Below are positions 46,270-59,226 of a stretch of 64,000 bases of DNA, one piece after another. Source of the DNA: Liquidambar formosana (Eukaryota > Streptophyta > Magnoliopsida > Saxifragales > Altingiaceae); assembly GCA_039720395.1 (NCBI GenBank), contig CM077833.1, positions 24,264,271 to 24,328,270 on the forward strand. Reading direction: 5' to 3'. Below the pieces are notes generated by a model. The model did no database searches. It was not told the origin of the DNA and saw only the letters and a list, made by a program, of their open reading frames with translations. The first letter of the stretch is position 1. Each line of letters opens with the position of its first letter. The translations under genes and the position numbers were made by a program.

Positions 46270-47110
46270 CCCTTTGTTTAAACACTATTGTCTAAGAAAG
46301 AATATCAAAATTTACTTGACAAAAAAAATATCAAAATTTGATCATACTAGCACATGCCTTGGATATAATACCCCGAGATCCCACATTGCTTGGTTAAGAA
46401 AAGTAATTGCGCTATATATGTAAACTTCGCTCTCCAATTAGTATGACGCGTTTTAAAGCTGTGAAATGTAATCCAAAACAAGCAATATCATGCTAGTGGT
46501 AGGGGCGAGGCATTACAATTGGAATTTTTGCAATATCACATGGAATTGGTGGGAGCTCATTACTACACTTGTGAAGTTGCCTTCATTATAGCTTTTTAGT
46601 TAAAAATTTATTCAATTAATACAAAAATGCGGAATGTAATTTTATATTGTATTTATTTAAGTAAAGAAATCAAGTGTATTTGAAAATTTGAATGCCAAAA
46701 GTGATCATGGTTACATATTGGTTCTGCTAGGGGCAAATAATATTACACGTCAATTAAAATGACTATTAATTTTATATTGTATTTATTTAAGTCAGTGGTC
46801 ATTTACTATGAAGGCTACATCTGGAGTCTTAGATTCTGCAACCAGGACGGATTGATGGTTCAATCAATTTGGTCGTTAACTTGAAGGTGTGAAATCACCA
46901 GTTTGTCAAGTCCAGCCCAAAAATATGAAAATACATATAGTTGTTGAATCAGAATCCGCAGTGACTCATATAGCGTGGTCCACATGTGGCATCGCAATCA
47001 CTAGTTCACTATAAAAAATTGTCCATATATGAGTGTAGATATTACCATTTTAAAGAACACCCATTCTGGATTGTATTGCTTTTGAAAGTTCAAGAAGAAA
47101 ATTCTATGTG
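46270..47110. repeat. Duplicated WAK-upstream block, copy 3 (upstream of WAK-D)
   Basis: It is collinear with 24850-25980, but lacks about 250 bases present there between 'gactattaat' and 'cagtggtcattta'. Confidence 0.75.
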
Positions 47111-49197
47111 CGTGGAGGGGAAGGACGACGAAAGAGAATGAGAAGAAAAAAAAACGTTTTTATTTGTTTTTTCTCCCTGTTTGTACTCTTATTCTGTTGC
47201 ATTTGAAAGTTCAAGAAGAAAATTCTACTTCCTCGTCCCACAAAAATGAACAATTTTTATAATTTTTTTTTTTTTTGTCTTAAAATGTTTAGTTATTTTG
47301 AAAAGTCAAATTTTTTTTTTAATTTGTTTATACCATCTTTTTTTTATTTCAAAAATTACTTTTTATAGAACCCAATAACAATTACCATAGGAGAGGCTAT
47401 TTTAGAAAGATGAAGTTTAATAAATGAGAAGTCAATGCAATAATACCTTTTCTAAAACTACGTATTTTGTCAAACTTGACTTGCCTACGTGGAATGGAGG
47501 AAGTATATGAAAGTGAAGGAAAAGGAAGGAGAGATGCATTTTTGTTAAAGTTTTTTTTTTTTTTAAAGTTGAAAAATGGGAATTCTGCATCTTGGGCTAC
47601 AGTGGAGATAGCGTTGGTACGTCCGACTTTATCTGACCTTTTTTTTTTTTGTTTTTTTTTCAAGGTAGCTCAATATTTTCACTTTATTTTATTAATTAGC
47701 CAATTTTCACCATGCAAATCAACATGCATGAATACATTTATGAGCATTGAGCAATGCTTAGTATCCTAAAATTTTTTCCCAAATTCAAAATTCCAAACAA
47801 GATGATATTTTTGTATTGAATCTCACTATTCAAGATATTCAAAATTCCAAACAAGATGATATCTTAAATGTCACATTATTTAAGATATTGAATTTACAGA
47901 AATAAAAATTTTTTTAAAAAATAGAGACATATAACATTTTCCTACATTTATACTTTCATATGAAGTACTTTGCTCCCATGATAGTTGGTGTCCCACAAGA
48001 ATCGGCCGGTGCTGAATAGACGAGGTTGTCACAGGCAAGATGCCACATGAATGCTCCCCATCGTCGGATCTTGTGTGCGTGTGCACGCACGCATGGGATT
48101 CGGATTGGGACACAATTTTTTAAGATAAGTGATTTAAATGACGATTTTTAGTAGAGTCTCTCATATTTGATCGGTGCAATTCTTCCTCTCCACCATGACA
48201 TGCGAATCAGTGGTGGTGAACCGAGCAAAACTTGTTAATTAATAAGGAATTAAAGGAATGGGATGTCAAATATACTGTCCTAATCATGTCATATACGTGT
48301 TGATATAAATTATATCATTATGTGCTCACTTAATCATCACCTGTCAAACCTAATTTAATCAAACAATTTAAAAAATAAATGAACAAAAGGAATAATCAAA
48401 CAAAATTACAATTTGTCCTCAATCTATGGCTCAAAACCACTGAATATGATTGCCCCTGATCTAAGTTATATATATTTGAAAATTGATGTTATACGGTTCT
48501 TAGTTCTTATACTTTTCAAATGTTGTCAATAGGGCGCCATATAGGGGAAATTTTAGATCAGTCGGCCTATGGGAAAATAATACGGAGCAATAATTAGTTA
48601 AGTTAGTAGTCATTTATTAAGAAGTTAGTAGAAATTTGCTTTCAACCGTAATTATTTTCTCTTAACCCCAATAATCTAAAATTCCCCCCGCCGTATATAT
48701 GCATATAGAGAGGCCTTGATGCACAATTACACATTCTAGGTCTTCCAGCCATTGTCTTGTACTCGGAAAAAATTTGAAGCCCCTTCAGCCAACCAGAGCA
48801 GCCACTTGACCCTTCTCTCTCACACAGCGTAGAAGGGCAATCCACACGTCTCTGAATTTTCTTGAATGAAAATTAAGTTGGTCTATCCCATGCTGCACAG
48901 TCTGAACAATCAAAACGTGCGTTTCTTAACTACTTACCAAACAGAAAATAAAACAATGTGTCTTTCTTAGAAACCCTCACAACTTTTCCTTCTGCCTGAT
49001 CTACCATGGAGGCACTTAATTAATTAAGGGCAATGTAGATTTTCAACTAAGGTTTTTTCATAGTAATTGTCTTTCTTTTTAATTTGGGTTGTTTCAAAAT
49101 TATTGTTATAATAAAATAGTCAATGATTTCATTTTAATCACTTTCCCAAAAATACTCATATTTACTAATTACATGATATATTCAAAATAAACTCAAT
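47111..49197. other. Gene-free upstream region of WAK-D
   Basis: It is rich in poly-A/T. About 47690-47760 ('ccaattttcaccatgcaaat') matches 28647 and 62132. No coding pattern survives comparison with those copies. Confidence 0.5.
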
Positions 49198-49472
49198 TAC
49201 TTTAATTGATGGCAAAATTCAAATATTAAAATATAAAAGTGCATGTTGAAATGAAGGGAGGAGAGAAGGTTCATTCTGATAATTGATAATTTGAAAAAGG
49301 TAGCACAAGAACTCAAAGTCGTCATTTGTAGTCAAGGAATGCGGCCTTGCCGCCTTGGTGCTATTGTACCAAACTGGTGTTCCCTTGAAGTGCCTACAAA
49401 AGGACCAGCTTCACAGCAAGTCTTGTACAAGAAAAATATATTATATTTGTGAAAGTAAAGGGCGTAGGCATT
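49198..49472 (+). promoter_or_regulatory. WAK-D promoter and leader
   Basis: 'attgatggcaaaattcaaat' is shared with 21168, after the orphan promoter. A TATA-like TACAAAA lies at 49395-49401, 72 bases before the start codon. 'cttcacagcaagtcttgtac' matches the WAK-C leader. Confidence 0.7.
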
Positions 49473-52400
49473 ATGGGCATACACAAGATGCCTGTGCAAC
49501 TCATGCTACTGGTTGGTTTGGTGCTAGCAACCACCGTAGCACCAACAACAGCACAAGCCAAGCCCGGCTGCAACAACACATGTGGGAATTTAACTATCCC
49601 ATATCCATTCGGCACCGACGAAAGATGTTACCTAAATCCAGATTTTCTCATCACTTGCGACCACAATTTCAACCCTCCCAAACCATTTTTGCGAAAAGGT
49701 AACATCCGAGTTCTCAACATATCACTGGAAGGTCAGTTGAACATCTTGCGGAAAATAGCCATCGATTGTTACAATCCGAATGGTACGCGAAAGCTCAGAA
49801 AAGGAGCAGGTCTTTCCTTGTCTAAATTCACCATCTCTGTTACCCAAAACAAATTCGTCGCCATCGGTTGTGACACTAACGCGATCATCCAAGGTTACCA
49901 AGGTGTTGACGGGGCTAATTACACCACTGGTTGCATATCCTCTTGTAACGACATTGAAGACGCCAACGGGTCTTGCTCGGGCGTTGGCTGTTGCCAGGTC
50001 TCAATCCCTAAGCGATTCAGGGAAACATATATCGTATTAAGAAGCTACTACAATCATTCAAATGTAATGGAATTCAATCCCTGCAGCTACGCCCTTGTTG
50101 TTGAAGAAAAAGCCTTCAATTTTTCCGCCAGTTATCTTAACAATTCACAGGACCTTGAAAAGATTCCCATGGTGCTTGATTGGGCAATTGGGGATGAGAC
50201 ATGCCAAGTAGCTCAACGGAATGAGACGGGTTACGCATGTAAAGGAAATAGCACGTGTCTTGAAAATGACAACGTGCTCGGTTATCGCTGCCAGTGCTGG
50301 GAAGGCTACCAAGGGAACCCCTACCTTGATGGTTGCCAAGGTATATATTCATTTCATTCTTCTTTAATTGTGTTCGTCAATTCATTAATTGCTTTGGAGT
50401 TTGGATTGTATTACTCCCCTGCAAGTGCTTAATTCGTTGATGGGGGCCGGGCTTCACTTCTTTTTTTCACTTTAATTGTTCTCCAGACATCAATGAATGT
50501 ACGGATTCAAACCTCAACGAATGTGAAAAGCCTGGATACTGTGTTAATACAATGGGGAATTTTACTTGTCATTGCCCCAAGGGTTACCATGGAGATGGTA
50601 GAAAAAGCGGAAAAGGCTGTATTGCGGATCGATTACAAGTGATTGAGTTTGCCCTTGGTAAGTTTATTTATCCACCCGTTGATTTGGCAACCTCATTTTA
50701 GAAGCATATGTAGTTTAATTTTTAATTTTTTTTGTTTTATTATAATCTTGCCAATTTACTTACCAGCTGCCATCCAAAGTGGGTAGAACATTTTCTTTAT
50801 AGTATTGTACCCTAAAGTGATGCTAGCTAGGCTTCAGCTTCCCTTTTTTTGTTTTTTTTTCAGCTTGAATATTACAAATAACGTGTATCAATCACATCTC
50901 CAAAAAAAAAAAAAAAAAAGGGTTATCAATCACATCTCTGTTTCAATTTTGAAACAAATAAGAACCATAGTTTTCTTCTTATTTTCTCAAAACCTGTTGC
51001 CATACAAGATTCAGGGTTGAGAAAGGAAATCTTTTGCGGATAAAAAAAAAAAGGAAGCACTTTCTTGGTTAAGTCCTGAGCATATATATGCATAATTCCC
51101 ATGCATTGGTTGTGGAAATAAATATATAGAAAATGAAAAGATTTCAAGGTTATAAAGGATGGCACCTAACTCATTTTTTTAGGGATCAACAACTTGCTAT
51201 TAGAGTTACAAGGTAACTCGTGCCTCGTGCATAGAGTCGACAAGACCAAATAGAAATAAAAAATGCTACTCATCCTAAATATTTTCTCAACTTCCTCTCC
51301 ATGTCTCTCACATGGAGTGAGACTGAGGTGGGATGCACACTGAATGTAAAATAGGGAGAAAGTAGTTGGAAACTTAAGCATTGCCTAGTGGAACCATCAG
51401 TTCACTCAGAAACACAGGGTTATAAAATCAGGGAAAAAGCCATTCAAAAAAAAAAAAAAAAAGAGAGAGAGAGAAAAGAAAACTCATTCCATATCAAAGT
51501 TTATAGAAAGTAAATAAAACAAGATCAATTTTGAAATTAATGGCTAATGGATTAGACATTGCTATGAATTGAATCAAACATTGATGTCCTCACAATTATA
51601 GATGGAAGTTTATCAATATGTATATAGCATTACTCTGTAATTAAAAATGCTTAATTTTCGATCAGCACCGAAAATTTACCGGCCACAAAGCATCACAGAC
51701 ACAAAGGAAGAGGACCCATGACCTAAGAAGCATGAGACCCAACTGGTTGTGCTTGTAGTACTGTGTAGCAGGAAGTAGGGAAAAATAAGTAATTTGGTGT
51801 ATCCCAATCGAATACTAATTATTCACACCAACCCAATATATATTGAACATTTAATTTGGATGACATGTAAGAGAAGTAATTTGGTGTATCTCAGTTATAT
51901 TATTATAATATTCTGAACTATATTCTCCTATTGATATACATAAGTTGTGTAGCCTAACTCCTCTAAAAATCAATATGTAATGTCTCAACTTATTTCAAAT
52001 GTAGGTATTGGCATATGCGTTATAGTTGTGTTCGTGGGTAGCTGGTGCTTGTTCTTCGGATTTAGAAAAAGAAAGCTAATCAAGCTTAAAGAGAAGTTCT
52101 TTCAAGAAAATGGCGGTGTAATGTTACAAATAGAACTCTCAAGACGAGACATATCTAACAATTCAGCCAAAATATTCACTGAAGAAGAGCTCAAGGAGGC
52201 CACCAATAACTACAATGAGTGTAGGATCATTGGCCGAGGCGGCTATGGAACGGTGTATAAAGGATATTTAGTAGATAACCGCACGGTTGCAATCAAGAAG
52301 TCCAAAATTGTTGATCGAAGCCAAATTGAGCAATTCATTAATGAAGTGCTCGTACTCTCCCAAATCAACCACAGGAATGTAGTTAGGCTTTTGGGCTGTT

Positions 52401-53203
52401 GTTTGGAGACAGAAGTCCCTTTACTAGTTTACGAATTTGTCACCAATGGTACCCTCTTTGACCACATCCATGATGAAAGCAAGGCTTCCTTCATGTCCTG
52501 GGAAATCCGTCTAAGGATTGCCACACAAATCGCAGGAGTGTTGTCATATTTGCACTCTGCAGCTTCTACACCGATAATTCATAGAGATGTTAAGTCTACA
52601 AACATTCTCTTAGATAATAATTATGTAGCAAAAGTGTCAGACTTTGGAGCTTCAAGGTTGGTTCCATTAGATCAAACTCAATTATCAACATTGGTGCAAG
52701 GAACTCTTGGATACTTAGACCCTGAGTACTTACTTACAAGCGAATTGACTGAGAAAAGCGATGTTTATAGCTTTGGCGTTGTCCTTGTGGAGCTATTAAC
52801 CGGAAAGAAGGTACTTTCTTTTGATAGGCCCGAGAAGGAAAGAAGTCTAGCTATGTATTTTCTTTCTTCTTTAAAAGAGAATTGCTTGTTTCAAGTTCTT
52901 GAGGGTTCTTTAGTGAATGAAGGAAATATTGAGCAGCTTAAGGAAGTTGCCCATCTTGCGAAGAGGTGCTTACGAATAAAAGGGGAAGAGAGGCCCTCTA
53001 TGAAAGAAGTAGCAATGGAACTAGAGCGCCTAAGAATGATGGAACAGCATCCATGGGTTGATGTAGAATTGAACTCACAAGAAACAAAGTACTTGCTTGG
53101 TGAATCATCGAACGATTTTGATTATGGTGCCAGTGGGAATTCGGCTGTTGGTTATGATAGCATGAGGAACCACATCATAGTACCAGTTAATAATGGGAGA
53201 TGA
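49473..53203 (+). CDS. WAK-D: wall-associated receptor kinase, 3 exons, 745 aa
   Basis: Exons are 49473-50340, 50487-50657 and 52005-53203, again phase 1 with GT-AG borders. The order is signal peptide (1 to about 29, ending AQA), galacturonan-binding domain (C-NNTCGN-IPYPFG), [11 protein letters not shown] segment, EGF-like domain, calcium-binding EGF beginning DINEC, membrane helix at about 341-365, and kinase. Key residues are K444, E460, HRD D541 (HRDVK) and DFG D559, with an intact YLDPEY. Exons 2 and 3 have exactly the lengths of WAK-C (171 and 1199 bases); exon 1 is 12 bases shorter. Expected role: plasma-membrane receptor for wall pectin or oligogalacturonides with cytosolic Ser/Thr kinase output. 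The start is the ATG aligned with that of WAK-C; a further in-frame ATG five codons downstream is possible. Intron 2 (1347 bases) lacks the MITE seen in WAK-C. The protein is close to WAK-C throughout, so the pair arose by tandem duplication. Confidence 0.93.
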
Positions 53204-54269
53204 TTGTTTCATGTTGGAAGAATCCTGCCTGTCTGTTTCGTTAAGCTTAGTGATAATGCTACCTAGTTAGGTGGACCCATAGAGCTGAATATATAGCTTG
53301 TACAGCCTTGTGGTTGCTCCTAGTTTTTTTCTTCAATATGTTTTGAAGTAATTGAAAGCCAGAGAATAAATTTTTCTGCTCATGTAGATGATAAGGCCGG
53401 GTGTGCAGAGTTGCAACTTTATGTAAGAAATGAAGTATTAATTACTCGTAATTTTTATACTGATCGAGCTTTGCACCATGCATGGATATGTACTTAGATC
53501 ATTTTGCAGTAATTCTCTAACAATATTTATTATTTTTCTAAAAGAACACTGCATTAGGTGAATTTTAAGAACTAATAACGGATTATATTTAAGACTTTGA
53601 AAGATCCCACTGCACTACTTTCTCCATCATATGCTTTATTTCTTTACAAGCCATTCTAGTTAGTGGCCTAGGAGTTACTCAAAAGAATTCCATTAAAGCC
53701 ATTCTTCTTCGACCCTACTTCCAAATGCATGATGAGTCTATCTTATTTATCCCAAAGGAAATTTTTATTTTTTATTCCTTTTTATTTTTATTTTTTTTTG
53801 TTTGGGTAATTTAATGTAATCAGTAAAAACAATTTTTGATAAAGAAATAATAGAAGGGTACAATAAGAATTAGGACTATGCTATTTCACCCTTCCATTTC
53901 ACCCACATTCTCCCACTCATCCACATGTGACAGCTAGCTTTTCCTTATTTTATACTGAGCCCCACATGATTGCTTTCACTTATACACTGTTGACACATGA
54001 AGTGGGTGGTAAAGGTGGGTGGCAAAAGATGAGTGAAGTAGCATTTTCCTAAGAATTATTTAATAATCCCCTCCTTGAAAAATTAAAAGTCTCAGTTACC
54101 CTTTAAAAATAAATGGAAGAGTCTATCCCATTTTTTTCCTAAATAGCTAGTTTCATTTTTGAAAATCTTTTCTTAATTTTCCCTTACAAAAATTCCTTTG
54201 ATTGCATGCTATGAAAGGTAATGGCTTTCATTTCATGCAATGCCTGACGGCACCAAAAAAAACTCTAAT
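53204..54269. other. WAK-D 3' UTR and flank
   Basis: The beginning matches the WAK-C 3' flank without the MITE found there. Beyond about 53650 no match and no gene are seen. Confidence 0.55.
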
Positions 54270-55949
54270 TATTATTTAATTGGTACTTTATAGGCCAAGG
54301 GTAGGTTCCAAGACTGAGTCTTGGATTTTAAAAGTTGGTTTCAAGGTAATTTTTTGAATTTTTAATCCGAGTCATTCAAAATGTGATCCAATATTTGGTG
54401 TGGATCACCTTAGTATGTTACCGAGTTTTGAAAACTTAGCACCAAATCCTTGCTTCTAAACAAGCATCTCAATCATTGATTACAAATTGCACCGGTAAGT
54501 GTAATTATACAAGGTTGCATATGTACTTAAAACAAAAGATCATTCTCCCAATTTAAATTACTAATAGGCTGTGTATGTTTTCAAAATTAAGTTCTAGATG
54601 AAAATTCTCGATGGAAGTAGATGAGGAAGGAGAACAAGATGGTAGGGGAACATTAAAGTTTTCAAAATAAATGTTTTTTTTTTTTCCTTCTTTCCTCCTT
54701 GCTTACCAAACAAAGACGATGGTTTTTTTTTTTTTTTCTCAATAGAAAGTTCATTTCTCCTATCTTTTCTTAATCTATTTTTCCTTCCCTCTTACCAAAC
54801 CGAGCATTAGTGTTTTCTTTCTTTTATTTCATGGTACCCTTTAGCATTAGCTTGAGTGCCCGACAAATGACATGCCATTGAAAATGGCCTTAGGATAGTA
54901 CTCGTACAAAAACATTTATTTCCTAGAAAAATCCACACCTAAAAATCTAAGTGACTTGAGAACTTTTCAAGGCATGCGGACCCTACTATTAATGAGATAG
55001 TGCACATGGTGGAAGAGCTTGCAATATTGTATGAACATGATTGATATATAGGCTCTGCCCATGTCCTGAAGTGATTATGAGAAAAGAACTTTCAAAGACA
55101 TTATTGATATTTATTTTTTCGAAAATCCTACTATTAGAACGAATCTGTGTGGGGCTGGGAAAAAGAAATGGCCTTCTCAGTCATGACTGATTTCTCAGAT
55201 AAGTTAGGTCATCATCATGTTAAAACTGATGTTATTTAGGAATCTAGTTTCTTGTTTCTTTATCTTATCCTTTGGGGGAAATATTATTGGTAGGTCTAGC
55301 CTGCATTAATAAAGTTTGACTTATTCTTCAACCCATTAAATCTGTGAATTCATCTTGTCACCATGTAATTTTTGAGCTCTAAATGACTTGGAAAAATGTA
55401 GCAATTAATGTCCAGTCTACTCCTCTTTAAGAGAGGCCCCACTAACCTGAGTCTATAACTAGTTCATTCTATAACTAGTTCATTGGACTATTGTGTCCAT
55501 CGACTCACTTTTGATACTGGATCGAGTTATCGAGGTCCACACCCGTCAACGTTGTAACTTGCGAGAGACGCGTTAGAGGCCTTTTCCCTAAACTTTCCTG
55601 GGGTCTATATTGTGGGGCTCAACTTTAAATTAAATCTTTGTATAGCTTAGAAGACGTCAAATGAGCCCACTGACCACACCAAGTGTACCGAATTAGCTCA
55701 ATTTAATAAGTTTTAACCCTCTCTTTAGAACACTTGTTTTCAATTCAAGTATCTCAAAGTTTTATTTAATATATTTGATGGGGTAAATAATGCATACGAT
55801 ATTTTGGTTAGTTTAATTTGCCTACACTTGAAAAGCTCGTGTATCTTTTTTGCGACTCAAACTGTACGTGCATAATTTATGTATGATTGGAAATGAGCCT
55901 CCTATCAAATGTTAGATCATTTAGGTACATGAAAAATTACCTATGATTT

Positions 55950-56008
<59 letters not shown>

Positions 56009-56394
56009 TGAAAAATTACACTTTGTCTTTGGTAATTTAAGTGTGAAATCACTTATCACCCTTGAAATAACAAACTCACATCGAGATAATTTTCTCATAT
56101 AAACCTGTAGTATGAAATTAAATACAATACACGTGGTGTGACATGTCTCTCAAACCCTCTTCCTTAGTCTCATCTCCCATTCATTTTAGCCCTAATATCC
56201 CAACAACATGACTACATGTCTGTGTCATATTAGTTAATTTAAAATTATTTTTCTTTTACAATGAAGGTAATCCAATTGGAATCAATTAAATCTAATCTAA
56301 CCCAACCTTGTTGACCTTGTTTCTAGGTTAAAATCCAATTCAGTGGAATTGGGTTGTAGAATCTATCATTTTAATTCCAGGTCTGGATATTGCA
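54270..56394. repeat. Duplicated block, longest copy
   Basis: It is collinear with 21465-23120 and then with 26085-26950, so it is the uninterrupted form. A (TA)n tract at about 55952-56003 is longer than in the other copies. No gene. Confidence 0.8.
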
Positions 56395-56764
56395 ACCCTT
56401 TCAAGTGATCTTCTCACCTCATTAATTTTAATTTTTAAAAGTTTTAGAAAAATATAAAAAATTTTATGAAAAGTAACCGTCTAGTCCACTAGAAAATATC
56501 ATTTTGAACAAATTTGTAGAAAAAGGTTTTTCAAAACCTATAGTTTAAGTAGACTTTTTGGACAAAAATGAAATAAGATAAATGGCCGAAAAGTCTACTT
56601 AAATAATAGATTTTGGAAAAACTTTTTTCTGCAAAGTTGTTCAAAATGATGTTTTCTAGTGGATTATGTGGCCACTTTTTATAAAAACCTTTTATATCTT
56701 TCTTAAGCCTTAAAAAAATTAAAATTAATGGGTGGAGAAATCACTTGAAGGGGTTACAATATTC
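56395..56764. mobile_element. Foldback MITE, copy 5 (complete)
   Basis: Ends 'ggatattgcaacccttt' and 'ggggttacaatattc' are inverted, followed inward by 'caagtgat.ttctc' and 'gagaaatcacttg'. Same insertion site as the truncated copy at 26951. Confidence 0.75.
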
Positions 56765-56881
56765 AAACCCTTTAATTCCTAAGAGCTTTCAAACAGTAGA
56801 TTTGGAATTGGGCCTCCCAAATCGAAGGCCCAATTCTGCCCCCATTTCCATTTTTCAATTGGGCCCTTATGTTTTTTTTTT

Positions 56882-57393
56882 GGGAACGGCTATTGCAACC
56901 CCCCATTCTTATCACCCCACCCCCTATCCTTTAGGTTTTTAAGATTTTATGCAAAATATAAAAGGTTTTTATGAAAACTGGCTATGATGTCCATTAGAAA
57001 ACATCATTTTGAACAACTTTGTAGAAGAAAGTTTTTTCTAAATCTATCGTTTAAATATACTTTTTAGCCATTTATAGCCTTTATTTTGTTTTTTTGCCAA
57101 AAAGTCTACCTAAACGATAGATTTTGGAAAAACTTTCTTCTGCAAAGTTGTTCAAAATGATGTTTTCTAGTACTTTTTAGCCATTTATAGCCTTTATTTT
57201 ATTTTTTGCCAAAAAGTCTACCTAAACGATAGATTTTGGAAAAACTTTCTTCTGCAAAGTTGTTCAAAATGATGTTTTCTAGTGGACCATGTAACCGGTT
57301 TTTGCAAAAAGCTTTTATATTTTTCATGAAATCTTAAAAACAAAAAAGAGAGGGGTGGCGTTATAAGAATGGGGGGTTGCAATAGCCGTTCCC
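56882..57393. mobile_element. Foldback MITE, copy 6, perfect 31-bp inverted ends
   Basis: The first and last 31 bases (56882-56912, 57363-57393) are exact inverted copies, starting GGGAACGGCTATTGCAACCC. It is flanked by T-runs on both sides, where the WAK-C flank at about 37985-38000 has one T-run, so it landed in poly-T. The inner right arm is tandemly repeated (about 57050-57170 and 57170-57285). Confidence 0.85.
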
Positions 57394-58135
57394 TTTTTTT
57401 TCTGGACTACCAATTGGCTCTCTATGGACCTTTGTTATATTTGAGCTTTGCACCCTTGTTTGTTTTGGATTTCGGCCCAATGTCAATTAGGCCTATAAAC
57501 AGTGACCAGTGAGTCAGTGACCTGTTGGTCTGTAGAGTAATAAATAACGAACCTTGCAAAAAAAAAAGTGATAAGACTCTTTGGCTTTGGATGTTTTTAA
57601 AAAACTGAAACAAATAGTTTTCGTTAAATGGATTTTCCCTCCCATTTGGAAGTTGAATACAAATAAGGGAATCCCAGCCTTGCGAGTTGCGACTGGTGGT
57701 GGTCTTATTAGATATGATAGTCACATGGATTGGGGCCTTTAATTTGCGTATGACATTGGCATTTGCACTGTCCACTTTGGCACTTTGGTTGAGCTTTGGG
57801 TACTTTATAGGGATGTTATTGTGGAGTTGAACTTACTAATTGTGTCATTGGCTTTGAACAAATAAGGGGCTGAATCTGAATCCAATGGCTTTTGTCTAGG
57901 CCGTGGCTTTGTAGGTTAATTGGTTCATACGTTCAGGGAAGGGAATGCAGCTATTGATTGGCGTTGTAGATTGGTTTATATTGCTTGCATATAGTAGAAG
58001 GGAATTAAAAACCATCAAGAGGACACACCTAAATGTCAACAAGCACAACTTGTTAGAAATAATTGCAGGGATATCAGGAAAAGGAAAAAAAAGAAATAGA
58101 CACATACAGCTAAGTAAGATAAACATTGTCTCTAA
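57394..58135. repeat. Duplicated WAK 3' flank, copy 3
   Basis: It matches 37990-38040 and 38450-39175 without the foldback insertion and the tandem duplication found there. No gene. Confidence 0.7.
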
Positions 58136-58486
58136 GGCTATGTTTGTTATAAGGGAATGAAAGAGGGAATGGAATGGTGATTCCATTCTCCGAAAAAAGT
58201 GAGTGTTTGGTCGCACGAGCGAATAGAATGGCTATTCCCTTATGGGGGTCTATTCCCTTCAATGAAGGAATAGCCATTCCTTCCCAAACCAAGATGAATG
58301 GCTATTTCCTCATTTCAAGGAGTAAAAATCATTAAAAATAGATCCCACCTTTACTTCTTCATTCCATTCCTACTCCTTACCAAACATTGGGATGGAATAT
58401 CCATTCTCATTCCATTTCCATTCCCATTATCATTCCATTCCATTCCCACTCCCATTCCATTCCATTCCTTCAAACCAAACACCGCC
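58136..58486. mobile_element. MITE (351 bp), Tourist/Harbinger-like
   Basis: Ends GGCTATGTTTG and CAAACACCGCC are inverted, with TAA on both sides (58133-58135, 58487-58489). The interior is made of 'cattcca'-type words. Confidence 0.75.
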
Positions 58487-58680
58487 TAAGGGTTAAATGG
58501 AGTTGGATCTGGATCGTTGCTTAGTATCCTCTATTAAGTGGCTGCCATTGATTTTTTTCGCACGAGTTTGATTGTACTCATTGGTTGCTTATTGATGTCT
58601 TATTTTTCTAAAATGGCTTTGCGTACTATTCTCGTAGATGCCAGAGATGTCACGTTCCCTCTTCTACCCAATAGAAAGAA

Positions 58681-58997
58681 AAGTAAATTATAAGAAATCT
58701 CTTGATGTTTAACTCTTTTTCATGTAATCTCATTAAAAATAAAAAATAAAAAACTGATAAAAATGTGTCTTTAAATAGTTTACAAATTTAACAATTAGCA
58801 TCAATGTTAATTGTCATTCTTAAAATTAACGAACGTTTTTCCATCTAATTTTATAAAAAAACAATTAACGATGATGTTAATTGATAAATTTTTAAATTAT
58901 TTTGAAAATATTTCATATATTATATGGAGTACATTTTTAAGAGGTTGTGTGGAAAAAAAAAAAATCAAATAATAGAGGAACTACTTGTAATTTACTC
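58681..58997. mobile_element. Mutator-like MITE (GTAAATTA family) with 9-bp target duplication
   Basis: TAGAAAGAA flanks it at 58672-58680 and 58998-59006. Ends AAGTAAATTATAAG and CTTGTAATTTACTC are inverted. Duplicate flanks near 19335 and 40575 lack it. Confidence 0.8.
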
Positions 58998-59046
58998 TAG
59001 AAAGAAAAGGAAAAAGTATGGGATGTCCATTTACCTAAAAGGAAGA

Positions 59047-59216
59047 GAAAAAACTTGTATAAAACCGTTACATGGGCCAGCTAGTAAGACCAGCCAATGG
59101 GGGGAGAGGAAAGTGCCTTTATCACTGTACTTTTTGCACTGATAAAAATACTTTTCTCTCCTCCATTGGTTGGTCTTACCAGCTGGCCATGCAACGGTTT
59201 TACACAAGTTTCTCTC
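59047..59216. mobile_element. 170-bp hairpin element with direct-repeat flanks
   Basis: The direct repeat AAAAGGAAGA flanks it (59037-59046, 59217-59226). The two arms, each about 70 bases, are inverted copies with few mismatches around a loop near 59125-59138. The related flank at about 19365 has no insertion. If transcribed, it would fold like a miRNA or siRNA precursor. Confidence 0.8.
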
Positions 59217-59226
59217 AAAAGGAAGA

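Noticed and set aside
55952..56003. (TA)n tract as an origin or matrix attachment site
   Set aside because: Simple dinucleotide run, also present at 3800, 15907 and 29750; nothing else supports a function.
54270..56394. Possible noncoding RNA gene because of conservation between three copies
   Set aside because: Conservation is explained by recent segmental duplication; there is no promoter, structure or splice signal in common.
58298..58489. Proline/serine-rich ORF near 58.3 kb
   Set aside because: It is the low-complexity 'cattcca' interior of a MITE.
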